A DNA stretch of 7,959 bases from Balneolales bacterium (GCA_007120555.1 SKNL01000014.1:1-7959); one strand, 5' to 3'. Counted from the stretch's first letter, positions 1 through 6,394 are shown. Notes: generated by a model from the sequence alone, not told the origin. Numbers and translations are program-made.

Positions 1-956
1 AATCCATCCCCGGCTTCAACGTCAACCTCGACCTCAAGCGCTACGTGGAAGTGCTGAAAAAGCACAAACTGGTCCTGATCGGCCAGACCGAGGAGATCGC
101 ACCGGCCGACAAGCGCATGTACGCCCTGCGTGATGTGACGGCCACGGTCGAATCCATCCCCCTGATTGCCGGCAGCATCATGAGCAAGAAACTGGCCGAG
201 GGCATTGATGCCCTGGTGCTGGACGTGAAGTTCGGCAACGGCGCTTTCATGAAGACCCGGGAGGATGCGCTCAAGCTGGCTCAGCGCCTGGTATCGATCG
301 GCGAGGAGTTCGGCAAGCGCACCATCGGTTACCTGACGAGCATGGAGCAGCCCCTGGGCAATATGGTGGGCAACTGGCTGGAGGTCTACGAAAGCATCGA
401 ATGCCTGAACGGAGGCGGACCGGAAGACCTGCTGGAGGTCACGCACCTGCTGGCCGGTACCATGATCTGGCTCGGCGGTGAGGCCGGATCGGTCGATGAG
501 GGGATCGAACGAAGCAAGGCCGCCGTGGCTGACGGCAGCGCCATGCAGAAACTGCGTGATATCGTGCAGGAGCAGGACGGATCCACCGAATACCTGGACA
601 AACCGGATGACTATCCGCCTGCCGCGCACGATTTTGATGTTGCTTCCAACGGTGATGGCCATGTCACGGCGATGGATGCCTATGCCATCGGCATGGCCGG
701 CGTTGAGCTGGGTGCGGGCCGTAAATCCAAAGAAGACAGTATTGATCCGGCTGCCGGCATCATCCTCAAGAAAAAGATTGGGGATCCGGTGCGTGAAGGT
801 GAAACAATTGCATGCTGCTTCACGAATAAGGAAGAACAAGCGGACAGTGTCCGGCAGATGCTTCAGGGTGCCGTCACCGTCGGTTCTTCCCGGCCGCAAA
901 TTCCGGCCCTGATCACCGACACAGTAACACGGGACGGCGCTGAGCCCTGGAGCTGA
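1..956 (+). CDS. Thymidine / pyrimidine-nucleoside phosphorylase, C-terminal part (5' end outside window)
   Basis: The enzyme catalyses reversible phosphorolysis of (deoxy)thymidine or uridine to a free base plus (deoxy)ribose-1-phosphate, in cytosolic pyrimidine salvage. The frame is open from position 3 to TGA 954-956, giving 317 visible residues; about 140 N-terminal residues, including most of the phosphate-binding part, lie upstream. The visible part starts in the central alpha/beta domain with SIPGFNVNLD and continues through PADKRMYALRDVTATVESIP. Arg (codon 129), Ser (174) and Lys (186) line up with E. coli DeoA Arg171, Ser186 and Lys190, which contact the pyrimidine base. DVKFGNGAFM (DVKVGSGAFM in E. 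coli) follows. The C-terminal PYNP domain is recognisable at GHVTAMDAYAIGMAGVELGAGR. The deoA versus pdp (thymidine-specific versus broad) distinction cannot be made here, so no symbol is given. The next gene begins 46 bp downstream on the same strand. Confidence 0.95.
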   Translation, partial: SIPGFNVNLDLKRYVEVLKKHKLVLIGQTEEIAPADKRMYALRDVTATVESIPLIAGSIMSKKLAEGIDALVLDVKFGNGAFMKTREDALKLAQRLVSIGEEFGKRTIGYLTSMEQPLGNMVGNWLEVYESIECLNGGGPEDLLEVTHLLAGTMIWLGGEAGSVDEGIERSKAAVADGSAMQKLRDIVQEQDGSTEYLDKPDDYPPAAHDFDVASNGDGHVTAMDAYAIGMAGVELGAGRKSKEDSIDPAAGIILKKKIGDPVREGETIACCFTNKEEQADSVRQMLQGAVTVGSSRPQIPALITDTVTRDGAEPWS

Positions 957-960
957 TCTT

Positions 961-1000
961 CCGGACTTGTCCGGTTACAATCGAACTAAAACCGGAGAAG
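961..1000 (+). promoter_or_regulatory. Two mutually exclusive hairpins in the pspA leader, one covering the ribosome binding site
   Basis: Seen directly: CCGGAC (961-966) and GTCCGG (969-974) form a compact hairpin with a CTTG or TT loop. TCCGGTT (970-976) is also a perfect 7-bp complement of AACCGGA (990-996), which includes the first bases of the GGAG Shine-Dalgarno (994-997) of the ATG at 1003. Bases 970-974 are needed by both, so only one hairpin can form at a time. The inferred consequence is that the second would hide the ribosome binding site and the first would expose it. Alternatively, the CCGGACTTGTCCGG palindrome is a DNA operator or a remnant terminator of the upstream gene; no T-run follows it. 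Function is unproven. Confidence 0.35.
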
Positions 1001-1002
1001 TT

Positions 1003-1773
1003 ATGTGGAGAAGATTTGTACGTGCCATCAAGTCCCTTTTTGGCGGGATTGTCGGCTCAATAGAAGACCCGAAGCGGATCCTGGAGCAGAACATCCGTGA
1101 GCTGAACGACCAGGTTCCCCGGATGAACGAGAACATTGCCACGGTAAAGGCCAATGTGATGCTGCTGCAGAAGGAGGTGCGCCGGTACGAGGAGCAGGTC
1201 CAGGACCTGACGGCCCGCATCCAGTCCGCCATCCGTGCCGAACGGGACGACATCGCTGAAAACTACGCCCTTCAGCTGCAGCGCGCCCGTGAGAACCTGG
1301 AAGTGTCGCGCCAGCACCTGAAACAGGCGCAACTGGCCTACGACAAGGCCCTGCAGGTCAAGAAGGCTTTCATGCGTGAAAAAGACCGCAAGATCCGCGA
1401 GGCGAGGGATGCCATGCGCGAGAGCGAACGCTCCGAATGGCAGGGCAGGGTTGCCGATACGCTCGAACAGTTCGAGGTTGGCGGCATGGATGCCACCCAC
1501 GACGAGATGATCGCGCGTATAAAAGAGGATACTGCCAGAAACGAAGCCCGCATGGAACTGGCGCTGGACAGTGTCGACAGCGAGTCGCTGGAACTGGAAT
1601 ACGATGCCGAGAAGCTCAAGGCCGCCGAGATCGTCAATCAGTTCAAGAAGAGAATGCGGGGCACCCCTGCGCTCACCGAAGGCAAGGAATCTTCAGGGAC
1701 GGTCATAGAGCGCAGCGAACCGAATATCCGTTCCCAAAACACCGTTCATGTGAACCGAACCAATCATGTCTGA
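1003..1773 (+). CDS. PspA/IM30 (Vipp1) family membrane-associated protein
   Basis: 256 residues, close to the family range of about 220-260. Family knowledge: PspA/IM30 proteins are peripheral, ESCRT-III-like helical proteins that oligomerise on the inner face of the cytoplasmic membrane and protect or remodel it under stress. Residues 1-20 (MWRRFVRAIKSLFGGIVGSI) form the expected amphipathic membrane-binding helix. Residues 21-45 begin with the family-typical EDPKRILEQNIREL. About 25-215 are almost wholly charged coiled-coil helix, including the QFEVGGMDATHDEMIARI stretch resembling the PspA helix 4-5 region. Residues 220-256 are a Ser/Asn/Thr-rich, probably disordered tail. I chose ATG 1003 over an in-frame TTG at 967: it has GGAG at 994-997 with 5-nt spacing and places the amphipathic helix at the N-terminus, as in the family. 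The stop overlaps the next start by 8 nt. No PspF, PspB, PspC or LiaR gene is visible. Confidence 0.92.
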   Translation: MWRRFVRAIKSLFGGIVGSIEDPKRILEQNIRELNDQVPRMNENIATVKANVMLLQKEVRRYEEQVQDLTARIQSAIRAERDDIAENYALQLQRARENLEVSRQHLKQAQLAYDKALQVKKAFMREKDRKIREARDAMRESERSEWQGRVADTLEQFEVGGMDATHDEMIARIKEDTARNEARMELALDSVDSESLELEYDAEKLKAAEIVNQFKKRMRGTPALTEGKESSGTVIERSEPNIRSQNTVHVNRTNHV

Positions 1774-2614
1774 CCATCGCTCCCTCAATTTCACCCGGGA
1801 AGCATTTTTGCATCCGGTCAACCTGGGCTTTCTGCTGACCGTCAGCTTCCTGGCGCTCATGTTCTCAGGAACCCCCTGGATGCCCACCATCCTCTTTTCG
1901 GTCGGAATGGGGCTGGAGTTGCTTTACCTCGGCACAGTGCCGCAAAAACGGTGGTTCCGGCGCCATATCGTTTCCCGGAGAAATGAGGAGCTCCGCAGGT
2001 CAGGCCGCATCGAAAAAGACCAGTTTGACGGACTTGCCCTGACGCAGCAGAAAAGGTTTATCTCTTTCCGTTCGATATACGGGAAGATCCTGGTCAATTT
2101 TGAGCGGCTTCCTGAATCCTCCCGCTCGCTGACCCGTCAGCTGACCGAGCGGCTGGAACACATGGCAAGGGAGTATCTGGCACATCTGGTGCTGCAGGAG
2201 CGTTACCGGGAGTACCTGGACCATACCTCACCCGAATCCATCACCATTGAGATCCGAAAGCTTAAAAAGGAGATGGCGGACGTGGCTTCCGAGCGGCTTC
2301 TGGAAGTGAAGCAGCGCCGCTTGCAAATCCTTGAAAAGCGGCTCGGCAGACATCATGTCGCCGCCGAAAAAGCCGAAATATGTCGTTCGCAGCAGGAGAC
2401 CATGGAAGATGCCATCCGCTACGTCTATGAAAAATCGATTACGATGTCACATCCGGGTGAAGTGGACGGGCATCTGGACCGACTGATCGGGGAACTCGAA
2501 GAAACCTCAGCGATCATTCAGGATATTGAAGATGACTTTCCACCGACGTATACTGTGTTGAAAGAACTGGAAAGTCAGGCAGATGGTGAATCAGGACCTT
2601 ATGCCGTCCGCTGA
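1766..2614 (+). CDS. Unrecognised two-TM protein with long cytoplasmic helical tail, coupled to pspA
   Basis: 282 residues; I do not recognise the family. Two hydrophobic segments sit near the N-terminus at about 17-34 and 39-57, joined by a very short turn (GTPWMP), forming a membrane hairpin. They are followed at once by a strongly basic stretch (KRWFRRHIVSRRNEELRR), which by the positive-inside rule places the remaining ~220 residues in the cytoplasm. That tail is charged and helical-looking, with probable coiled coil around 160-205 (IRKLKKEMADVASERLLEVK) and an acidic end at 242-257 (ELEETSAIIQDIEDDF). The ATG lies inside the end of the PspA gene, in the -1 frame, with an 8-nt overlap (1766-1773), so translational coupling is likely. 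Inferred role: a membrane anchor, receptor or regulator for PspA, analogous in position but not in sequence to PspB/PspC. No catalytic motif is visible. Confidence 0.85.
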   Translation: MSDHRSLNFTREAFLHPVNLGFLLTVSFLALMFSGTPWMPTILFSVGMGLELLYLGTVPQKRWFRRHIVSRRNEELRRSGRIEKDQFDGLALTQQKRFISFRSIYGKILVNFERLPESSRSLTRQLTERLEHMAREYLAHLVLQERYREYLDHTSPESITIEIRKLKKEMADVASERLLEVKQRRLQILEKRLGRHHVAAEKAEICRSQQETMEDAIRYVYEKSITMSHPGEVDGHLDRLIGELEETSAIIQDIEDDFPPTYTVLKELESQADGESGPYAVR

Positions 2615-2634
2615 CAGAAAAAGGACAGCACCGT

Positions 2635-2665
2635 TCCTGAGCCGGGCGCTGCCGCAAATTCAGGA
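2635..2665 (+). promoter_or_regulatory. Possible hairpin covering the hydratase ribosome binding site
   Basis: TCCTGA (2635-2640) is exactly complementary to TCAGGA (2660-2665), with a 19-nt GC-rich loop. The 3' arm contains the AGGA taken as the Shine-Dalgarno for ATG 2671. A 6-bp stem of this sort can arise by chance, so regulation is only a suggestion. Confidence 0.18.
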
Positions 2666-2670
2666 TGATT

Positions 2671-3456
2671 ATGAGCTATCAGCTGGAAACCCTGCTGGTG
2701 GATGTTCAAGACAGTATTGCAACCGTAACCATTAACCGACCGGAAAAACGCAACGCCCTGACCAATCAGGTCCTGGATGACTTGCGCGAGCTTTTTGAGG
2801 CCTTGCAGGAAGAGGACTCGGTTAGGGGGATTGTTATCAGTGGAGCCGGTGAAAAAGCGTTCGCAGCCGGAGCCGATATCACAGAACTGCAGCGGTTGCG
2901 TGTCAAGAGCGGCGAAAGGGCTTCGGTCAAGGGCCAGGCGGTCTTTTCCCTGATCGAGTCAACGGGCAAGCCGGTGATAGCCGCCGTAGAGGGCTATGCA
3001 CTTGGCGGGGGATGCGAACTTGCCCTGGCCTGCCATCTGCGGGTGGCCTCCAAAACGGCAAGATTCGGGCTTCCTGAAGTGGGACTTGGCATCATGCCCG
3101 GATATGGCGGTACCCAGCGCCTGCCCAGGCTCGTGGGCAAGGGCAGGGCCCTTGAACTGATCCTGGACGGCAACCCGGTCGACGCCGAGAAGGCATATCA
3201 CATGGGCCTGGTCAACAAGGTGGTGGATGAGGGAAAAACGGTGAAAAAATCGCATGAATGGCTGCAACTCATCATCAAAAAATCACCGATCGGCATCCGC
3301 AAGGCCATTCAGTCAGTGCACGCCGCCTATCCCAATCGTTCACAGGGGTTCCAGGATGAGGCGCGGCTGTTCGGACAACTGTGCGGCACCGATGATGCCC
3401 GGGAAGGAATGGCCGCATTCCTGGAAAAACGAAGACCCGGGTTTCATAATAAATAA
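2671..3456 (+). CDS. Enoyl-CoA hydratase / crotonase family
   Basis: 261 residues, the normal length for a short-chain enoyl-CoA hydratase, which adds water across trans-2-enoyl-CoA in beta-oxidation or related acyl-CoA routes in the cytosol. The crotonase signature is complete: the N-terminal TINRPEKRNAL; the first oxyanion-hole segment FAAGADI (64-70); the second, GYALGGGCELALAC (108-121); then FGLPEVGLGIMPGYGGTQRL (132-151). Glu116 and Glu136 are spaced 20 apart, like rat mitochondrial Glu144 and Glu164, so both general acid/base glutamates are present and real hydratase activity is expected. Two in-frame ATGs compete, at 2665 and 2671. I prefer 2671 because AGGA (2662-2665) is then 5 nt upstream, and the protein starts MSYQLETL as family members do. 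No other fatty-acid genes are adjacent, so the substrate is open (crotonyl-CoA, 3-hydroxybutyryl-CoA dehydration, or branched-chain catabolism). Confidence 0.93.
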   Translation: MSYQLETLLVDVQDSIATVTINRPEKRNALTNQVLDDLRELFEALQEEDSVRGIVISGAGEKAFAAGADITELQRLRVKSGERASVKGQAVFSLIESTGKPVIAAVEGYALGGGCELALACHLRVASKTARFGLPEVGLGIMPGYGGTQRLPRLVGKGRALELILDGNPVDAEKAYHMGLVNKVVDEGKTVKKSHEWLQLIIKKSPIGIRKAIQSVHAAYPNRSQGFQDEARLFGQLCGTDDAREGMAAFLEKRRPGFHNK

Positions 3457-3479
3457 AGCCGTATTATTACCGATTGAAG

Positions 3480-3608
3480 ATGTCTACAAAACGGGGAGAC
3501 GATGGCTCCCTGATCCTGCCAGAAAAAAAAGAGGTAACACAGAAACCTTGGATACATCTGCGTCATCACAGGAACCGCCACCTGAACCGGGAGCTGTGGC
3601 ATGAATGA
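3480..3608 (+). CDS. Doubtful small ORF, 42 codons, between hydratase and CorC-like gene
   Basis: The 144-bp gap after the hydratase contains an ATG-started frame from 3480 to TGA 3606-3608. It overlaps the first codons of the next gene by 8 nt, the same overlap length seen between pspA and its neighbour. The product would begin MSTKRGDDGSLILPEKKEV and end in a basic, His/Arg-rich tail. I recognise no family. No Shine-Dalgarno is present at useful spacing; only GAAG directly abuts the ATG. A second frame is also open across the gap, with its TGA at 3602-3604 overlapping the next ATG, so openness alone is weak evidence. It could be a leader peptide coupling translation into the CorC-like gene, or noise. 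Confidence 0.2.
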   Translation: MSTKRGDDGSLILPEKKEVTQKPWIHLRHHRNRHLNRELWHE

Positions 3609-4872
3609 GTGGCTTCTGATTGTATTAGTGATACTGTTGAGTGGCTTTTTTGCAGGATCGGAAATCGGCTATGTTGCTGCAAACCGACTCAGGCTGGAAA
3701 TCCGGGCAAGAAAGAAATCCATGCGCTCCCGTGCCCTTGCCCACTTCCTGAAAGATCCCGAGGCATTCCTGTCGACCACGCTCATCGGCAATAATGTGGT
3801 CAATGTCCTGTATGCCACCCTTATGACGCTGTTTTTGCTGCAGCCCGTATCCAGCCTTTACTTTTCTCTTTTTGATGTCTACCCGTCGGATTTCGTGGTG
3901 CTGCTCATACAGACCGTGATCGCATCACTTGTCATCATGATTTTTGGTGAAGTGATCCCGAAAGTGGTGTTCCGCATCAATTCGGAAGGCCTGCTTTTCA
4001 ACCTGGCCGCCATCTATCGCGGGCTCTATATCCTGTTTCTCCCCTTCATCTATGTTGCCAACGGCATTGCGGGACGCCTCATCCGCTGGATTAACCCCGA
4101 AATGGAATCTTCGGTGCAGGTCTACCGCAGGCAGGATATTGAAATGCTGCTTCGCGAGGCCGGTGACAGCGAAGAGTCCGATATCGACCGCGACGATTCG
4201 GAACTGCTCACCAATGTGCTCCAGCTTTCCAACAAGCGGGTGCGTGACTCCATGATCCCGCGCACCGAAATAGTGGCCGTGGAGAAGAGAGCCGGCCTGC
4301 AAGAGGCGCTGCACAAATTCGTATCCTCCGGCTTTTCGAAAATACCGGTGTACGACAAGTCCATTGACAATGTGATCGGCGTCGTATTTGCTTACGATCT
4401 GTTCAAGAAACCGAAAAAGCTTGGTGAGATCATACGGCCCGTCAAGCACATCCCGTCAAGCCAGAAATCCAAGGACCTGCTCTCGGAATTCCAGAAGCTC
4501 AACATCTCGCTGGCTATTGTGATCGATGAATACGGCGGTACGGCCGGACTCGTTACCACCGAGGATTTGCTGGAAGAGGTTGTCGGAGACATCCAGGATG
4601 AGTACGACATGGAGGACATGGTCATGAAGAAATTGTCCCACAACACGTTTATCCTGAGCGGGGATGTGCCGCTTCATGAGCTGACGGAGCGGTTCCCGTC
4701 CACCAAAATGCCCGAACGGAACCAGTACTACGAAACCGTGGCCGGGTATATCATCCACGAGATAGGCCGTATTCCCAAAGTCAACGAAGAGATCCTGATC
4801 GGCAATCACAAGTTTATCATCAGCAAGGCGCGGCAGTCGCGCATCGAGACCGTCAAGCTGATCGTTCTCTGA
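3601..4872 (+). CDS. CNNM/CorC-HlyC family membrane protein (DUF21 - CBS pair - CorC_HlyC domain)
   Basis: 423 residues with the complete architecture. The CNNM/DUF21 transmembrane domain covers about 1-165, with hydrophobic segments near 3-25, 58-80, 97-122 and 130-155, and the conserved FAGSEIGYVAANRLRLE (17-33), GNNVVNV (63-69) and FGEVIPKVV (115-123). A CBS pair follows at about 213-333, starting at VRDSMIPRTEI and closing with DEYGGTAGLVTTEDLLEEVV (309-328). The C-terminal CorC_HlyC domain lies at about 345-423. Family members are cytoplasmic-membrane proteins linked to Mg2+/Co2+ efflux or homeostasis; the label haemolysin is historical. Some Bacteroidota paralogues are GldE gliding proteins, but no gld genes are visible here. 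ATG 3601 has GGGAG (3589-3593) at 7-nt spacing and opens directly into the first membrane helix. It follows the hydratase on the same strand and converges with xseA. Confidence 0.93.
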   Translation: MNEWLLIVLVILLSGFFAGSEIGYVAANRLRLEIRARKKSMRSRALAHFLKDPEAFLSTTLIGNNVVNVLYATLMTLFLLQPVSSLYFSLFDVYPSDFVVLLIQTVIASLVIMIFGEVIPKVVFRINSEGLLFNLAAIYRGLYILFLPFIYVANGIAGRLIRWINPEMESSVQVYRRQDIEMLLREAGDSEESDIDRDDSELLTNVLQLSNKRVRDSMIPRTEIVAVEKRAGLQEALHKFVSSGFSKIPVYDKSIDNVIGVVFAYDLFKKPKKLGEIIRPVKHIPSSQKSKDLLSEFQKLNISLAIVIDEYGGTAGLVTTEDLLEEVVGDIQDEYDMEDMVMKKLSHNTFILSGDVPLHELTERFPSTKMPERNQYYETVAGYIIHEIGRIPKVNEEILIGNHKFIISKARQSRIETVKLIVL

Positions 4873-4889
4873 TACGCGTCAGCGGCTTT

Positions 4890-4941
4890 CGTCCGGATCC
4901 CTGCGTCCGGATCCCTGCGCCCGGATCCCTGCGTCCGGCCC
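4890..4941. repeat. 14-bp tandem repeat, three full copies plus a partial
   Basis: The unit CGTCCGGATCCCTG occurs at 4890-4903 and 4904-4917, then with one change (CGCCCGGATCCCTG) at 4918-4931. A partial fourth copy, CGTCCGG, lies at 4932-4938. Each unit carries GGATCC, and the first, second and fourth carry GTCCGG. It begins 18 bp after the CorC-like stop and lies between two convergent genes. The unit length is not a multiple of three and the repeat is outside both coding regions, so it is probably free to vary in copy number. Confidence 0.9.
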
Positions 4942-4956
4942 CAATGGCTCCCGGAC
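4933..4956 (+). other. Inverted repeat GTCCGG/CCGGAC downstream of the CorC-like gene
   Basis: GTCCGG (4933-4938) is a perfect 6-bp complement of CCGGAC (4951-4956), with a 12-nt loop. The GTCCGG copies in tandem units 1 (4891-4896) and 2 (4905-4910) could pair with the same 3' arm. On the plus strand it is followed by A6, not T, so it is not a classic terminator for the CorC-like gene. It may instead protect the 3' end of that mRNA. Confidence 0.4.
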
Positions 4957-4977
4957 AAAAAATGCATCAGCCGATGC
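4957..4977 (-). terminator. Probable intrinsic terminator of xseA
   Basis: Read on the minus strand, GCATC-GGCT-GATGC forms a 5-bp stem with a tetraloop (4977 to 4964), followed by one A and then six T (4962-4957). The xseA stop codon (4969-4967) lies inside the hairpin, an economical arrangement. The stem is short, so strength is uncertain. On the plus strand the same stem is followed by GGGTTTT (4978-4984), so it may also weakly terminate the convergent CorC-like transcript. Confidence 0.5.
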
Positions 4978-6226
4978 GGGTTTTCCGATCGGCCCATTGG
5001 ATTTCAAACGGCATGGCTGCATCAAACCGATCGCCGCTGCGCACCCATTTTCCATTCTGGTGGATGCGTGTGTAGCCTTTCTTCAACGGAGCGTTGGGAT
5101 CGGACGCCTGCAGCCGGTGATGCAGCTCGCCGAGTTGTGATTTCTGCTGCATCAGGTACCGGTTCGTGAGGGCGGAAATGGCGTCTGTCAGGCTGCGGTT
5201 CTGATCCCGGATGCGCATGATCCGCTGCTGCAGGATTCCGGCCATCTGTTTTTCCTGCCAGGCCAGCATCTCCGCCTGCCGGGCTATGCGCTCTTTGACC
5301 TTGTACAGCGCGTAATTGTCCAGGAAACGGGATACGGTGTCTTTGTAGCGCTGAAGCAGGTCCGTCACGCGGCGCTCGATGGTATGCTGAAGGTCGCCGA
5401 TTCGCATCAGCAGGTCGTTGCGGTCGGGCACGGCCATCACTATGGCCTGCGTGGGTGTGGCCGCCCGCACATCCGCCACAAAATCGGATATGCTGAAATC
5501 GGTTTCATGTCCGACCGCGCTGATCACCGGTATGCGGCACTCCGCAATCGCGCGCGCCACAATCTCCTCGTTGAAAGCCCACAGATCCTCCAGCGAGCCT
5601 CCGCCGCGGCCGACAATCAGCAGATCGGCCTCGCCGGAATCGGAAAAATGCCGGATTCCATGCACAATCTCCGGAGCGGCTTGGGCACCCTGCACGGCAG
5701 CATGGTACAACTGCACATCACAAAGCGGATACCTTTTTTCAAGTGTTGTGCGCATATCCTGAAACGCGGCGCCGGTGGCGGAGGTGACCATGCCGATCAC
5801 CCGGGGGTAAGCGGGCAGCGGCCGCTTGCGATCCCCGTCAAACAGGCCCTCGGCTTTCAATTTTCGTTTTAGCTCCTCAAAGGCCTGCTGCAAGGCGCCC
5901 AGCCCGGCTGCACGAATGGACCGCGTAATGAGCTGATATCGTCCATGCGGCGGATATACCTGCACTGAACCGCTCACTACAACTTCATCGCCGTGTGCGG
6001 GGACGCTATCGAGCTGCTGACGCAGAGAGCTCCACATCACACAGGAGAGCTGTGCACCGGCATCTTTCAGGGTAAAGTAGAGGTGGCCGTTGCGGCTGGT
6101 CTGCGGCTGGCTCACCTCCCCCCGGACGCTGACCCATTCAAATTCGCTTTCAAGCAAAAGCTTGATCTCCCCCGTCAGGGTGCTGACCGTAAATACCTGA
6201 CCGGCTTCATCCTCATATTGTTGCAT
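4967..6226 (-). CDS. xseA: Exodeoxyribonuclease VII large subunit
   Basis: 419 residues, within the family range of about 400-460. XseA is the catalytic subunit of exonuclease VII, which degrades single-stranded DNA to oligonucleotides in repair and recombination. An N-terminal OB-fold spans about 12-105 (WVSVRGEVSQ, GHLYFTLKD, PPHGRYQL). The catalytic domain carries GMVTSATGAAFQDMRTTLE (145-163), GRGGGSLEDLWAFNEE (206-221) and PVISAVGHETDFSISDFVAD (233-252). Asp157, Arg207, His240 and Asp243 line up with E. coli Asp155, Arg205, His238 and Asp241, residues needed for activity. A coiled-coil stretch follows at about 260-375, then the C-terminal segment with LKKGYTRI. ATG 6226 is upstream of the OB-fold by the usual distance; AAGGG (6242-6238) lies 11 nt before it, a rather long spacing. 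The small-subunit gene xseB, often next to xseA, is absent on either side. Confidence 0.96.
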   Translation of the reverse strand: MQQYEDEAGQVFTVSTLTGEIKLLLESEFEWVSVRGEVSQPQTSRNGHLYFTLKDAGAQLSCVMWSSLRQQLDSVPAHGDEVVVSGSVQVYPPHGRYQLITRSIRAAGLGALQQAFEELKRKLKAEGLFDGDRKRPLPAYPRVIGMVTSATGAAFQDMRTTLEKRYPLCDVQLYHAAVQGAQAAPEIVHGIRHFSDSGEADLLIVGRGGGSLEDLWAFNEEIVARAIAECRIPVISAVGHETDFSISDFVADVRAATPTQAIVMAVPDRNDLLMRIGDLQHTIERRVTDLLQRYKDTVSRFLDNYALYKVKERIARQAEMLAWQEKQMAGILQQRIMRIRDQNRSLTDAISALTNRYLMQQKSQLGELHHRLQASDPNAPLKKGYTRIHQNGKWVRSGDRFDAAMPFEIQWADRKTRIG

Positions 6227-6265
6227 AAATGTCGGTACCCTTCATTTAGAGATATCAGTTCATGC

Positions 6266-6278
6266 GGGAATATAGGCA
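6266..6278 (-). repeat. Left arm of 13-bp inverted repeat in the xseA/pyrC divergent region
   Basis: GGGAATATAGGCA on the plus strand is the exact reverse complement of the arm at 6395-6407. On the minus strand it reads TGCCTATATTCCC and contains the candidate xseA -10 box. Confidence 0.85.
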
Positions 6279-6297
6279 TTTCAGGGTAGCAGGTCAG
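6269..6297 (-). promoter_or_regulatory. Candidate promoter for xseA
   Basis: On the minus strand, CTGACC (6297-6292) and TATATT (6274-6269) are separated by exactly 17 bp, with 4/6 and 5/6 matches to the sigma-70 consensus. The -10 lies about 43 bp before the ATG at 6226. If the host uses the Bacteroidota type of consensus (TAnnTTTG), TATATTCC still partly fits the -7 box. This is a motif match only. Confidence 0.35.
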
Positions 6298-6298
6298 G

Positions 6299-6331
6299 AA
6301 AAAAGCGGAATGCCCGGCCAAACTATTCCGC
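6299..6331 (-). terminator. Terminator-shaped hairpin between the divergent promoters
   Basis: On the minus strand, GCGGAAT (6331-6325), a 13-nt loop and ATTCCGC (6311-6305) form a perfect 7-bp stem, followed directly by six T (6304-6299). This is a textbook intrinsic-terminator shape. It lies upstream of the candidate xseA promoter and inside the inverted-repeat pair, so neither xseA nor pyrC transcripts from the proposed promoters would include it. It could stop leftward antisense transcription coming out of pyrC, belong to a short leader made from a more distal start, or be a DNA site. Confidence 0.4.
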
Positions 6332-6394
6332 CTCACGGATGCAATGGCTCCGTAAATTTTTGAAACAGTTTTTCGCAAATTGAAACACGCGGAT

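Noticed and set aside
967..1002. In-frame TTG start 12 codons upstream of the PspA ATG
   Set aside because: It lies in the middle of the leader palindrome, has no ribosome site, and would add residues before the conserved amphipathic helix.
1057..1500. 147-codon open frame on the minus strand inside pspA
   Set aside because: It is the antisense image of a GC-rich coiled-coil gene; the product resembles no family and pspA is clearly real.
3254..3604. Plus-strand frame running from inside the hydratase through the gap to the CorC-like ATG
   Set aside because: Its first half is out of frame with the conserved hydratase end; only the last ~50 codons lie in the gap, with no start or ribosome site and no recognisable product.
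3480..3608. Reading the small ORF as a ClpS-type adaptor N-terminus
   Set aside because: The beginning looks superficially similar, but the conserved ClpS core does not follow.
3925..4449. 174-codon open frame on the minus strand inside the CorC-like gene
   Set aside because: Fully within a strongly supported gene; the translated sequence is His/Asp-rich noise typical of antisense shadows.
3601..4872. Naming the CorC-like protein GldE
   Set aside because: Architecture is shared across the whole CNNM/CorC family and no gliding genes are nearby.
5384..5872. 162-codon plus-strand frame inside xseA
   Set aside because: It covers the most conserved catalytic motifs of xseA on the opposite strand, so it is a shadow.
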